Positions 16,153 to 25,155 of a stretch of 64,000 nucleotides of DNA are shown piece by piece. The notes under the pieces are model-generated. The model was not told the origin of the DNA. It worked only from the letters and a program-made list of their open reading frames with translations, and ran no database searches. The stretch's first letter is position 1. Each line of letters starts with the position of its first letter. The translations under genes were made by a program, and so were the position numbers. This stretch comes from Spirochaetales bacterium UBA4629 (GTDB lineage Bacteria; Spirochaetota; Spirochaetia; Sphaerochaetales; Sphaerochaetaceae): positions 3,113 through 67,112 of the forward strand of contig DHMZ01000098.1 in NCBI GenBank assembly GCA_002406055.1, in the 5' to 3' direction.

Positions 16153-16764
16153 TTACTTTCCTAAGATGTGCATGGATTCTTCAATCTGTGCCTTTAGTTT
16201 TTCTCGGCATTTTCCACAACCTGTTCCAGCACCTGTTAGCCTCATCAAATCATCAAGGTTCTTAACTTTGTCCTCTTTAACAAGGTCTTCAATCATCTGA
16301 TCAGTAACACCTTTACACTCACAGATGATAGTTGCCGTATTATTCTTGTATGGATTAGGCAAGTTATTCTTTTCTAAATAATCATCAATAGCAGCTCTAA
16401 GAGCCTTATCTCCGAGAACAGAACAATGGAACTTATGCTCAGGAAGACCGCCAAGCTTATCCATAATAGCCTTTGGTGTAATGTTATAAGCATCCTTAAG
16501 TGTCATACCAATAGCCATTTCACTCATCATAGATGTAGATGCTATAGCACTAGCACAGCCATATGTAAGCCATCTAAGGTCTGTAATCTTATTGTCTTTA
16601 ACCTTTATGCCGACTCTCATCTGGTCTCCACAAGCTAAAGAACCAACTTCGCCAACTCCATCTGGAACGAAGTCTTCTCCTTCTTTCCAAAGGTTTCTAG
16701 GATTCATGAAATGATCCTTTACTGTATCTGTATAAACCCACTGGGCCATAAAACTATTAGCCAT
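16153..16764 (-). CDS. nifU: NifU-like Fe-S scaffold (IscU domain plus BFD-like [2Fe-2S] domain)
   Basis: This 203-residue protein combines an IscU scaffold domain (residues about 10-130, with cluster Cys in SLACGDQM, YGCASAIA and KFHCSVLG) and a C-terminal BFD-like [2Fe-2S] domain (ICECKG and GTGCGKCREKL). This is the first two thirds of classical NifU without the C-terminal Nfu domain. It receives sulfur from the cysteine desulfurase encoded 3 bp upstream and assembles clusters for transfer. The operon order is nifS, nifU, HTH gene. Confidence 0.92.
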   Translation of the reverse strand: MANSFMAQWVYTDTVKDHFMNPRNLWKEGEDFVPDGVGEVGSLACGDQMRVGIKVKDNKITDLRWLTYGCASAIASTSMMSEMAIGMTLKDAYNITPKAIMDKLGGLPEHKFHCSVLGDKALRAAIDDYLEKNNLPNPYKNNTATIICECKGVTDQMIEDLVKEDKVKNLDDLMRLTGAGTGCGKCREKLKAQIEESMHILGK

Positions 16765-16767
16765 TTT

Positions 16768-17934
16768 CTACTTCCTTGTGCTCATCTTTCTGATTCTTTC
16801 GATTATTGGAGGTAACTTCTCAAGTGTATAGCGAATATCCTCTTCAGTATTGTACCTTCCTAGTGAGAATCTAATTGAGCCATGAGCTAGCTCAACATCT
16901 AATCCTGCAGCTAATAAGACATAGCTTGGTTCAAGAGAACCTGATGCACACGCACTACCAGTTGAAACCTCAATGCCCTCTAAATCTAAGTAAAGAAGAA
17001 TAGATTCTCCTTCTGCTGATGGGAAAGAAACATTAAGTGTTCCTGGAAGACACTTATTTTTATCATTTGTTCCATTTACAACCACATTAGGAATTCTTTC
17101 TTCAATACCCTTTCTAAGCATCTCACGGAGGGTCCAAAGCTTTTCTCTCTCTTTGTCCAAGTTTAGTCTTGCAAGCTCTGCAGCCTTTCCAAGTCCGATG
17201 ATAGCTTGGTTGTTGTATGTGCCAGCTCTTAAGCCCTTTTCTTGGTGTCCACCATGCACAAATGGAGTGAATGGAACACCTTTCTTGGCATATAAGACAC
17301 CAACACCCTTAGGACCATAGAATTTATGACCAGACATAGATAGATAATCTGCATCAATGTCTTTTACATCGACCTTAATCTTTCCAATGGCTTGAGTTGC
17401 ATCAGTATGAAAATAAGCTCCCCATTTATGTGCTATAGAAGCAGCTTCTTTTACAGGCTGAATAACTCCACTCTCGTTGTTTCCTGTCATTACAGAAAGA
17501 AGACAGACATCATCCCCCATCATCTCTGAGAGTTTATCTAGCCTTAGCTCTCCTATTGAATCAACAGGAACAAACTCAACTTTGTAGCCTTTTTTGATGA
17601 GATATTTTGCTGTTTCAATAGAAGCAGGATGTTCAACAGACGAAAGAAGAATTCTATTTCGCTTGTTCTTCTCATCAATACGGTCTCTAAAAATGTTAAA
17701 GACTGTGTTGTTAGACTCTGAGGCACCGGAGTTGAAATAAATCTCACCGGGATCCGAATTTATAAGTGCTGCAACCATCTCTCTCGCCCAAGTAATTCCA
17801 CTCATAGAATCACGTCCAAGAGTGTGCATACTAGAGGCATTTCCATAGAGAGAGGCATTGTCTGCCATAATCTGTATGACCTCATCTGCCATCTGGGTCG
17901 TAGCATTGTTGTCAAGATAGACAATTCTACCCAT
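16768..17934 (-). CDS. nifS: cysteine desulfurase (NifS/IscS)
   Basis: This 388-residue PLP enzyme has the family opening VYLDNNATTQM, the PLP-binding Lys in SMSGHKFYGPKG (K204), and the active-site Cys in STGSACASGSLEPS (C329). The loop around the Cys is the longer, IscS/NifS group I type. It removes sulfur from cysteine and passes it to the NifU-like scaffold encoded just downstream. A hairpin just before the ATG (17945-17960) includes the Shine-Dalgarno AAGGA in its 3' arm, so translation may be controlled by RNA structure. Confidence 0.93.
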   Translation of the reverse strand: MGRIVYLDNNATTQMADEVIQIMADNASLYGNASSMHTLGRDSMSGITWAREMVAALINSDPGEIYFNSGASESNNTVFNIFRDRIDEKNKRNRILLSSVEHPASIETAKYLIKKGYKVEFVPVDSIGELRLDKLSEMMGDDVCLLSVMTGNNESGVIQPVKEAASIAHKWGAYFHTDATQAIGKIKVDVKDIDADYLSMSGHKFYGPKGVGVLYAKKGVPFTPFVHGGHQEKGLRAGTYNNQAIIGLGKAAELARLNLDKEREKLWTLREMLRKGIEERIPNVVVNGTNDKNKCLPGTLNVSFPSAEGESILLYLDLEGIEVSTGSACASGSLEPSYVLLAAGLDVELAHGSIRFSLGRYNTEEDIRYTLEKLPPIIERIRKMSTRK

Positions 17935-17944
17935 TTTTAATATT

Positions 17945-17960
17945 CCTTATACACGTAAGG
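17945..17960 (-). promoter_or_regulatory. hairpin covering the nifS ribosome-binding site
   Basis: On the mRNA, CCTTA-CGTGTA-TAAGG folds so that the 3' arm contains the AAGG of the Shine-Dalgarno, 9 nt before the nifS ATG. The stem is only 5 bp, so a regulatory role is a guess. Confidence 0.4.
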
Positions 17961-18005
17961 TAATTCTTTCTACTCTTGAGCGTCAAGGTTAAATACAACT
18001 TACCA

Positions 18006-18752
18006 TTACAGAATGAGCTTATTCATTCTCCCTATATCATAGGATGGATGAATGTTGATAATTGTGGCAGTTGCAATTGCCTTTTCACATAACTCATTAT
18101 CGCCAGGATAGAGATTTTTATCGTCTCTATTAAGCCAATGAGTTTTGCATCCAGAACATTTTAAGATGAGCTTGTCGCCATCCTCTGTTATCTTGTAGTC
18201 ATCATTATATTCAAAAACACCAAGACTTGCTTTTTCAACTCTACCATTCCAATGAGGAGGAAAATTTAAGCTTAAAAAAGACTCCCCATCCAAAATCGAA
18301 ACAAAGTTTTCGAGCTTAGTAGCTAAATACTTTGAAGGAGAGACAAAGTCATATTTGCCGTCATTGTCTTTGTTTGCAGAGATTGCTATTGCTGGATACC
18401 CATACATTTGGGCTTGTCGTGCTGCCCCACATGTTCCTGAATAGATAGTATCAGAAGAGAGATTATAGCCATGGTTTATACCACTAATAACAACATCCGG
18501 CTTAAACGGCAATATCTCAGCCTGAAGTGGAATTATTACACAATCAGCAGGAGTTCCTTCCAATGAGTAGTGATGTTCATCATGTTTATAGATGGTAACA
18601 TCGCCAATAACTGTCATTGCATGAGATTTTGCACTCTGTTCTGTATGTGGTGCAATTATATAAACATCATGACCAAATGATGTAAGTACGCTAAAAAGCG
18701 TATTAATGCCCTCGGCCTTATAACCGTCATCATTAACTAATAAAATGTGCAT
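18006..18752 (-). CDS. surE: 5'/3'-nucleotidase SurE
   Basis: This 248-residue protein begins with the SurE signature ILLVNDDGYKAEGI (metal-binding Asp pair), and has the APHTEQSAKSHAMT, GTPADCV and ISGINHGYNLSSDTIYSGTCGAA motifs that bind the metal and phosphate. SurE dephosphorylates nucleoside monophosphates and perhaps short polyphosphates. The gene follows the galactokinase-like gene by 9 bp, so they are likely co-transcribed. Confidence 0.93.
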   Translation of the reverse strand: MHILLVNDDGYKAEGINTLFSVLTSFGHDVYIIAPHTEQSAKSHAMTVIGDVTIYKHDEHHYSLEGTPADCVIIPLQAEILPFKPDVVISGINHGYNLSSDTIYSGTCGAARQAQMYGYPAIAISANKDNDGKYDFVSPSKYLATKLENFVSILDGESFLSLNFPPHWNGRVEKASLGVFEYNDDYKITEDGDKLILKCSGCKTHWLNRDDKNLYPGDNELCEKAIATATIINIHPSYDIGRMNKLIL

Positions 18753-18761
18753 TTATAACCC

Positions 18762-19907
18762 TTATTTAGAGAAGAGAGAAGAAACTGGATGAAAAAGCCT
18801 CTTTTCAGGATGAAAACCAAAAATCCTCTCATACTCTTCAACTCTTTGATTATTAGGGAACTCACTTTTTTCGTCAACTATGCATAAAAACGAAGAGGCG
18901 ATGCCAATATCTATAGAAGACATTCCTATTACAGATACACTTTCCTGGCATCGTCGGAAGATCCAATCAAGTTCAGGACTTGTCAGTTCTGCGTTAAAGA
19001 TTATCGATCTTTGAGAAAGAGATAGAATTTTACCTAGAGCAACTCCTTCAGATCGGCTAATTGCTTCAAAGGCTCTTTTCGCATATTCGTTTGAAAGAGA
19101 AAGGAAGGTTATAAAACGTCTTGTTCTATCTGGAAGAGATGATGTGTAGCATCTCACCTCTTTCTCTGTTAAATCTCTAAATTCCGCTCCTTTAGGAGTG
19201 ATTTCGTTAATTTTCTCTACAAGTTCAGGAAGAATAGACCTAAATTCATCATATTCAGGAGTAAGAATAGAGTATGGCAAAGAAGAGTCAAAGACGTAAC
19301 TTAATTCAGGTTTAATTGAATAACAAATACCCTTTGCATTTTGTTTCTTTTCATCAAATAGATAAACTTTGTCTTTTTCTGCAAAAAAAAGCACCCATAA
19401 ATCACGATATCTAACACAAGAGGATGGAAAAAAAGAAGATGCACTTAATGCAATTGAGAATAGTCTATTAGTATCAAAAGAAAATGAAAAAAGCTTATTG
19501 AGACCAAAAAGAAGAGCAGCAAATATTTCAGAAGATATGCTATAGTTCGATGTTGAAGCTCCCCTTCCCGCTAGCGTTATGTTGCATCCACATATCTTTA
19601 AGCCTTGCTTGTTTAATGTACTAAAAATTGCCTTAGCAGCGTTTGCCCATTTATCTTCCCTGCGATATTTAGATGATGCGACGACAAACTTTTTCTTATC
19701 TTGTTTGCTTGTATTTAACAATCTAACTGTTGTATCTTGTCGACGAGAAATTGCAACAGTAAGTCCATCCTCAATGTTGCAAATTAAACTCCAACCTCTT
19801 ATATAATCTGAAAAACTCCCAATAATTGTTGTTGGCTGAGGAACGCTGATAATAATCTCTGGTTCCTCTTCAAATTCTCGTTTATGGGCAGCAGTAACCT
19901 CTTGCAA
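18762..19907 (-). CDS. galactokinase-like GHMP-fold protein, active-site motifs degraded
   Basis: The 381-residue product shows the galactokinase plan: an N-terminal motif normally GRVNLIGEHTDYNGG is here TTIIGSFSDYIRGW, and the Gly/Ser-rich ATP loop is LAGRGASTSNYS rather than GAGLSSSA. The CGIMDQ-like segment with the catalytic Asp is not recognisable (PSSCVRYRDLW stands at that position). It may have lost kinase activity. A longer frame opens at a TTG at 19958, but I place the start at the TTG at 19907 because AAAAAGGAG lies 9 nt before it. It is upstream of surE in the same operon. Confidence 0.65.
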   Translation of the reverse strand: MQEVTAAHKREFEEEPEIIISVPQPTTIIGSFSDYIRGWSLICNIEDGLTVAISRRQDTTVRLLNTSKQDKKKFVVASSKYRREDKWANAAKAIFSTLNKQGLKICGCNITLAGRGASTSNYSISSEIFAALLFGLNKLFSFSFDTNRLFSIALSASSFFPSSCVRYRDLWVLFFAEKDKVYLFDEKKQNAKGICYSIKPELSYVFDSSLPYSILTPEYDEFRSILPELVEKINEITPKGAEFRDLTEKEVRCYTSSLPDRTRRFITFLSLSNEYAKRAFEAISRSEGVALGKILSLSQRSIIFNAELTSPELDWIFRRCQESVSVIGMSSIDIGIASSFLCIVDEKSEFPNNQRVEEYERIFGFHPEKRLFHPVSSLFSK

Positions 19908-20036
19908 AAAATTTATCTCCTTTTTAATTATTATCTTAGTTAGAAACCAAAAAGGCAAATTAATTTCTTGAAAAATCTATCGATAAAAAAAAGACCATAG
20001 ATTGCTCTACGGCCTGTATTATAAAAGTAAGGAAGA

Positions 20037-20246
20037 TTAGTTATTTGATGTTCTTCCGTATCTCTTATTGAATCTTTCAACTCTTCCAGTTGTGTCAACA
20101 AGCTTCTGTGTGCCTGTGAAGAATGGGTGGCATGCTGAACAGATTTCAACGTTGAGACTCTTAGCAGTTGTCTTTGTCTTAATTACGTTACCACATGAGC
20201 AACGGATTTCCTTTAACTCGTAATTTGGGTGGATTCCCTTTTTCAT
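20037..20246 (-). CDS. rpmE: 50S ribosomal protein L31 (zinc-binding type)
   Basis: The 69-residue product opens [20 protein letters not shown] and has [11 protein letters not shown], giving the four Cys of the zinc-containing L31 form, then the basic end [11 protein letters not shown] choose the ATG at 20246 because TAAGGAG lies just upstream and L31 proteins begin at this point; a longer frame reaches 20285 without such support. It follows rho in the same direction, a common bacterial pairing. Confidence 0.95.
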   Translation of the reverse strand: MKKGIHPNYELKEIRCSCGNVIKTKTTAKSLNVEICSACHPFFTGTQKLVDTTGRVERFNKRYGRTSNN

Positions 20247-20296
20247 TTTTTTCTCCTTATATGCTTTGTCTGCTTTCACAGACAAGGAATTTCAAT

Positions 20297-22207
20297 TTAA
20301 CCCCGAACTGGAGTATTCATCGAGTTCAGGAACTCCTTATTGTTGTTCGTTTTCGCCATTTTGTCAATGATGTCTACAGACATGTCAATATCATCAAGAT
20401 TACCAAAGGATGAGCGAAGTAAGAAAACTCTAGCTAGAACAGATTCATCAAGAAGAAGATCATCCCTTCTTGTTCCACTCTTCTTAATATTTATTGCAGG
20501 GAATTTTCTGTTATCTGCCATCTTTCTATCAAGAACAATTTCATTGTTACCTGTGCCCTTGAATTCTTCAAAGATGACTTCATCCATTCTGCTTCCTGTT
20601 TCAATTAATGCTGTTGAAATAATTGTTAAGCTTCCGCCATTCTCAATATTTCTTGCAGCGCCAAAGAATCTCTTAGGCTTATGTAGAGCATTAGAATCAA
20701 CACCACCAGAAAGAATCTTGCCAGAAGCTGGAACTGTCTGGTTATAAGCACGAGCAAGTCTTGTGATTGAGTCAAGTAGAATAACTACATCCTTCTTATA
20801 TTCAACAAGACGCTTAGCCTTCTCTATTACCATCTCTGCAACCTGTACATGGTGTGTAGCTTGTTCGTCAAATGTTGAAGCAACAACCTCTGCCTTAACA
20901 TTTCGCTTCATGTCTGTTACTTCTTCAGGTCTTTCATCAACAAGAAGAATCATCAATATAACTTCAGGATGATTATAAGTAATAGCATTAGCAATCTTCT
21001 GCATGAGGACTGTCTTACCTGTTCTTGGTGGTGCAACAATCAAAGAACGTTGACCTTTTCCAATTGGACAGAACAAATCAACAACTCTTGTTGATAGATC
21101 AGATTTCTTTCCTTCTTCTACGATTTCAAGATTAAGTCTTTCATCTGGGAATAAAGGAGTAAGAGAGTCAAATGGAGCACGAAGCTTTGCCATCTTAGGC
21201 TCTTCGCCATTTACCTTTAATACTCTTACAACAGAAGCGTACTTTTCATTTTCTCTTGGAGCTCTTATCTGAGCAAGAACAGTGTCTCCAGTTCTTAGGC
21301 CGACACTTTTAATTGTTGAGCTTGAAATATATACATCATCAGAGCCTGGAAGGTAGTTGTTAACAGAATAGCGGATGTAGCCATAGCCACCTTCATTAAG
21401 AGTCTCAAGGACGCCTTCAACCATAAGGGCACCACCAAGAGATGAATGGTGACGAAGAATTCTTATAATCAACTCTTGCTTTCTACAATCAAGAATTACA
21501 TCTTCACTTAGCCCTGCTTCTTTTGCCTTATTTCTTATTGCATCTAAAGGAAGTGCAGTAAGGACAGAAATAAAAAGCTGTGGAGCATCTGGATTTTCGT
21601 CTAAGTTTATCTCAGGAGGAATCTCCTCAACGACTCTCCTTTCTTTCTTATTCTTAAACTTGTTTCTTCCGTCTCTAGAGTATTTATCCTTCTTCTGCTC
21701 GCTCTTCTTCTCTTCCTCTGTGGTGCTTTCTTCTGTTTTTTCGCTAGCAACACCTTCTTCGTCAATAGAAGGCTCATCTTCTCTCTTCTCATCTTCAGAA
21801 GAAGGAAGCGGAACAATCTCTTCTGTGATTGTAATTGGCTCTATTTTCTCTTCAGAGTTTGTTTTGTCCTCATTGATTGTAACAGAGACTTCTTCATTTT
21901 CTAAAGGAGCTATTGTTTCTTGAAAGAGAGGAAGCTCTTCACTTTTACTCTCTTCTTTATGTTTTTTCGCCCTAGGATGAGAAGTATGCTCTCTCTTTTT
22001 TGTTATTTTGGCTGGTTTATTCTCTTTTTCTGTAGTTACATCATCTGTAGTAGTTTTCTCGCTAGGACTAGCCTCTTCTTCTTTAACTTCTACTCTCTTT
22101 TTAATCGTAACTCTTCTTTTAGTTGGAACTTTAACTGTAACCTTCTTTTTTACTTCTGTTTCTTGTGGTTTTTCTTCCACAACATCTTCTTTAATGTCTG
22201 AGGACAT
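20297..22207 (-). CDS. rho: transcription termination factor Rho with long charged N-terminal extension
   Basis: This 636-residue protein has a Rho core from about residue 212: the Rho_N helical domain ([15 protein letters not shown]), the RNA-binding CSD with GGYGYIRY, Walker [12 protein letters not shown] (about 391-401), and the [13 protein letters not shown] and R-loop regions. The first 205 or so residues are low-complexity Lys/Glu/Thr-rich and probably disordered; E. coli Rho is 419 residues. Extended N-termini of this kind can add RNA binding or drive condensation in other bacteria. Tandem promoters lie about 90-130 bp upstream, leaving a leader that could allow autoregulation. rpmE follows. 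Confidence 0.95.
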   Translation of the reverse strand: MSSDIKEDVVEEKPQETEVKKKVTVKVPTKRRVTIKKRVEVKEEEASPSEKTTTDDVTTEKENKPAKITKKREHTSHPRAKKHKEESKSEELPLFQETIAPLENEEVSVTINEDKTNSEEKIEPITITEEIVPLPSSEDEKREDEPSIDEEGVASEKTEESTTEEEKKSEQKKDKYSRDGRNKFKNKKERRVVEEIPPEINLDENPDAPQLFISVLTALPLDAIRNKAKEAGLSEDVILDCRKQELIIRILRHHSSLGGALMVEGVLETLNEGGYGYIRYSVNNYLPGSDDVYISSSTIKSVGLRTGDTVLAQIRAPRENEKYASVVRVLKVNGEEPKMAKLRAPFDSLTPLFPDERLNLEIVEEGKKSDLSTRVVDLFCPIGKGQRSLIVAPPRTGKTVLMQKIANAITYNHPEVILMILLVDERPEEVTDMKRNVKAEVVASTFDEQATHHVQVAEMVIEKAKRLVEYKKDVVILLDSITRLARAYNQTVPASGKILSGGVDSNALHKPKRFFGAARNIENGGSLTIISTALIETGSRMDEVIFEEFKGTGNNEIVLDRKMADNRKFPAINIKKSGTRRDDLLLDESVLARVFLLRSSFGNLDDIDMSVDIIDKMAKTNNNKEFLNSMNTPVRG

Positions 22208-22294
22208 CGGTACCTCTTAGTTATATTAAGTATGAATTATGCAAAATATTAATAAAAAGAAAAAATTTTGATTGGGATAACTATCTACCCTTTT

Positions 22295-22322
22295 TATATA
22301 TAGTGGAATTTTAAACAGTCAA
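22295..22322 (-). promoter_or_regulatory. rho promoter
   Basis: On the minus strand TTGACT (22317-22322), 16 bp, then TATATA (22295-22300). A second -35-like TTGACA at 22332-22337 with TTAAAA 17 bp on may be an overlapping start. The leader to rho is about 80 nt. Confidence 0.6.
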
Positions 22323-22363
22323 TTCTATTTTTGTCAACAATATAGTCCATAGGTAAAAGAGTA

Positions 22364-22414
22364 TTGACATTAAAATCATAAAGTGTTATTTAGTTAGTTA
22401 GTTGAGTAACTAAC
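22364..22414 (+). promoter_or_regulatory. promoter and palindromic operator of the GntR-ABC operon
   Basis: TTGACA (22364-22369), a 17-bp spacer and TATTTA (22387-22392) make a near-consensus promoter. The perfect inverted repeat GTTAGTT-GAGT-AACTAAC (22397-22414) covers the transcription start, where a bound GntR dimer would block RNA polymerase. This fits autorepression by the first gene. Confidence 0.8.
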
Positions 22415-22429
22415 CAACAAAGGAGGAGA

Positions 22430-22804
22430 ATGATTTACACTTTTACAGAAGATAGTCCTATATATCTTCAACTAGCACAGCTACTTAAAGATGACATTTT
22501 TCTAGGAATCTACAAAGAAGGGACAGCAATCCCTTCTACAACTGAGCTTAGTGTTGTTCTGCACATAAATCCAGCAACAGTTTTAAAGGCAATGAACATA
22601 CTCTTACAAGAAGATTTAATAGAAAAGAAACGGGGAATTGGAATGTTTGTCAAAGCAAATGCAAAGAAAAAAATTACAGAGGAAAGAAAGAATAGTTTCT
22701 GTTCTAGCTATGTAGCTCCTCTAATCAAGGAAGCTAAGAAGCTATCTTTATCGAAAGATGAAATTATTGAAATGATTAACAAGGAGGAAAGCAATGAAGC
22801 TTGA
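22430..22804 (+). CDS. GntR-family repressor, YtrA subfamily
   Basis: This 124-residue protein has an N-terminal winged helix (IYLQLAQLLKDDIFLGIYKEGTAIPSTTELSVV, then HINPATVLKAMNILLQEDLIEKKRGIGMFV) and a short helical C-terminal dimerisation tail, the YtrA pattern. Such proteins repress an ABC transporter encoded in the same operon and are often induced by envelope-active compounds. The ATG has a strong AGGAGGAG ribosome site. Its end overlaps the ABC ATPase start by 11 bp, and a palindromic operator covers the promoter. Confidence 0.9.
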   Translation: MIYTFTEDSPIYLQLAQLLKDDIFLGIYKEGTAIPSTTELSVVLHINPATVLKAMNILLQEDLIEKKRGIGMFVKANAKKKITEERKNSFCSSYVAPLIKEAKKLSLSKDEIIEMINKEESNEA

Positions 22805-23639
22805 TTGTAACAATGTCATTAAACACTATGGTAAGGTAAAAGCCGTAGATGGCGTAACATGTTCTTTTTCTTCAGGTCATATAGTCGGATTATTTGGTCG
22901 TAATGGCGCAGGAAAGAGCACATTAATAAAGACTATTGGAAATAGAATATTTCAAGACGAAGGCATAATTACATTAGATGGAGAAAAGCTCACTTCATCT
23001 TCAAAACTATTTAAAAACATCTTTATTTCTAGTGAAGACAACATGTTCCCATCAATGTCTATAAAGAACATTTTAACCCTTATGGACGACATGGAAGCAG
23101 GAAGTAAAGAAAAAGCACTGCAATTATGTAAAGAGTTCCATTTAAATGAAAACAAAAAATGGGATAAGCTATCAACTGGCTATAGAACAATCTTTAAAGA
23201 TATCTTGGCACTATCATCATACGCAAAGTTTGTTTTCTTTGATGAGCCTATTCTAGGCCTTGATGCTAATCACAGAGAGCTCTTCTATGAGAAGCTTTTA
23301 GCTTCATTTTCACCAGACAGATGTTTCATCATTGCAACACATTTAATCGATGAAATTGAACCTCTAGTTGATGAAGTAATCATCATTAACAATGGAAAAG
23401 TTATCGAGAGTGGCGACAAAGAAAAGATGCTAGAAAATCTATTCCTTGTCAGTGGAACAGAAGAAGATGTAGAGAAAGCACTTAAAGAATGTAAGGTTAT
23501 CTCATCTACCATCAGACTTGGCAAACGAGTTGTTCTTGTGAAAGGTAAGATAGAATCTTCTGATCGTCTCTCAATTACGCCTGTAGATTTACAGAAATAC
23601 TTCATTGAATTAACTAAGGATAACGACTATGAAAATTAA
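22794..23639 (+). CDS. ABC transporter ATP-binding protein (YtrB-like)
   Basis: This 281-residue protein has Walker A GLFGRNGAGKST (about 33-44), a signature reading LSTGYRTIFKD in place of LSGGQ, and Walker B FVFFDEPILGLD. It lacks the Gln-rich end of importer ATPases and is the type paired with ABC-2-like permeases. It is translated from an ATG within the end of the repressor gene and overlaps the permease gene by 11 bp, so all three are coupled. Confidence 0.88.
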   Translation: MKLDCNNVIKHYGKVKAVDGVTCSFSSGHIVGLFGRNGAGKSTLIKTIGNRIFQDEGIITLDGEKLTSSSKLFKNIFISSEDNMFPSMSIKNILTLMDDMEAGSKEKALQLCKEFHLNENKKWDKLSTGYRTIFKDILALSSYAKFVFFDEPILGLDANHRELFYEKLLASFSPDRCFIIATHLIDEIEPLVDEVIIINNGKVIESGDKEKMLENLFLVSGTEEDVEKALKECKVISSTIRLGKRVVLVKGKIESSDRLSITPVDLQKYFIELTKDNDYEN

Positions 23640-24345
23640 AGAAAGAATTATTTTTAAAGATATGACGCTTGCATCGGCTATAGCTGCAGCTATTTGCTTA
23701 ATTAGCTCTTATGCTCTATTGCCTCTCATTTTCAGAATTATCGACAAGAGTATCCCTCTTGAAATCTTCTACACATTTGTACCACCTGTACTACTCTCTT
23801 CTGTGCTCTTTATCACATTTATTTGCATTGGAGCACTCTCAGTGCAATACATTAGGTCTCTTATGCTATTTGGATGCACAAGAACTAAAGCTTTCTGGAA
23901 AACAGTATTAGTAAGTCTCTCAACAATTGTATTGGGAACAATAGTACTTGGTGTTGTAATGCTAATATCGAAAGAGTTCTTAGTTCAAATGAGCGAATCT
24001 TCATTTTTATTTTTGCTCATTAGGTATCTAGTCTATTTTGTTTTTGCATATGCAATCGGACTATTGTGCTCTTCTCTATGTACTACATGTAAGCCCCCTT
24101 TGAGCGTCTTAGTATGTGGAGTTGCTCTCTACCTATTTTTAGACTTGCAAGATGCTTTGACAAACAGTACTACTCATAGAGCTGTTTCTCTTTCGATTGT
24201 AAGCGATGTTTTTTCTGTATCTGAGACGATAGAAACATCACTTGAGCTATTCCTAACAGCTTTAGTTGCTGCATTGATGATTGGTTTCTCTTACGTTTGC
24301 TACTTAGTAAAGATAAGCTCAGTTAAATCAACATCGACAAATTAA
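23629..24345 (+). CDS. ABC transporter permease of the GntR-linked system
   Basis: This 238-residue protein has about six membrane segments and no signal peptide, and is the only permease of this operon. It probably dimerises and couples to the ATPase encoded just upstream. The substrate is unknown; YtrA-type systems are tied to cell-envelope stress or antibiotic response. It ends 4 bp into the convergent PHP phosphatase gene, with no terminator visible between. Confidence 0.75.
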   Translation: MKIKERIIFKDMTLASAIAAAICLISSYALLPLIFRIIDKSIPLEIFYTFVPPVLLSSVLFITFICIGALSVQYIRSLMLFGCTRTKAFWKTVLVSLSTIVLGTIVLGVVMLISKEFLVQMSESSFLFLLIRYLVYFVFAYAIGLLCSSLCTTCKPPLSVLVCGVALYLFLDLQDALTNSTTHRAVSLSIVSDVFSVSETIETSLELFLTALVAALMIGFSYVCYLVKISSVKSTSTN

Positions 24346-25154
24346 ATAATCTTAATTGTCCTCTTCTCTTCATCTATTTCATATTCAGAGAATGTTATAG
24401 AGAGGGAGGAGGCAAAAAGTAAAGCTTTATCATAGCCATATACTCTATTAGGCATATGGGCATCTGATGCCGTTACTGTCTTTATGCCTTCATCTTTAGC
24501 CATCATCCAAAATTCTTTCTTAGGATAGAGATACTCCTCTTTCCCTTCACGCATAACAAGAGGCTTACAAAAACCATTTCCATTAATCTCTAATGGCATA
24601 TCGTTTTCTTTAGCACATGTTATAATATCACGAGAAGCAGCCTCCAAATCCTTATTCCAAGAAGAAAAAGACGAAACAAACAAATCAGGGTGACAACCAT
24701 ATAAGAAGAGATGTGACGAAAGAAGAGAGCAATACATATCAACATAGCTCTTTAGATCAAAGTCCTTTGCATCTTTACTTCCTGCATATTCAAAGTTTCC
24801 ATCCTTTCCTTTTACATAATGAACAGAACCTATAAGATAATCAAAGTTAAGTCGTGATAAGAATTCATCCTTATAGTATGAATAAAGGCTTTTATTCCAA
24901 TCACATTCTCCACCAAGTAATACTATGACCTTTTCGTCTTTTATTGCCCTAACACTTTCTTTGTACTCAGTCACTTCATTATTTTCCATTCTATCAAATG
25001 GAAAATAGTAAGGAAGAGGTAGATGCTCACTAAAACCTAACACCTTCAATCCTGCTTCTCTTGCTTTTCCAACATAATCAAGAGGCATTCCACTTCCATG
25101 ATGAGAAAAAAGAGTATGAGTGTGTAGGTTTACATCTTTTTGTGAATAAACCAT
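24342..25154 (-). CDS. PHP-domain phosphatase, histidinol-phosphatase (HisJ)-like
   Basis: This 270-residue protein has the PHP motifs in order: NLHTHTLFSHHGSG, GFSEHLPL, LLGGECDW, YGCHPDLF, EINGNGF and TASDAHMPNRVYGY. These supply the His/Asp/Glu ligands for a trinuclear metal site. The nearest well-known function is histidinol-phosphate phosphatase, but no his genes are near, so another phosphomonoester may be the substrate. It starts one base after the cinA stop and is probably its operon partner. Confidence 0.85.
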   Translation of the reverse strand: MVYSQKDVNLHTHTLFSHHGSGMPLDYVGKAREAGLKVLGFSEHLPLPYYFPFDRMENNEVTEYKESVRAIKDEKVIVLLGGECDWNKSLYSYYKDEFLSRLNFDYLIGSVHYVKGKDGNFEYAGSKDAKDFDLKSYVDMYCSLLSSHLFLYGCHPDLFVSSFSSWNKDLEAASRDIITCAKENDMPLEINGNGFCKPLVMREGKEEYLYPKKEFWMMAKDEGIKTVTASDAHMPNRVYGYDKALLFASSLSITFSEYEIDEEKRTIKII

Positions 25155-25155
25155 G

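Noticed and set aside
21660..22201. Plus-strand open frames rich in Ser and Phe opposite the rho 5' part
   Set aside because: They are mirror frames of the Lys/Glu-rich Rho extension and have no start signals or family likeness.
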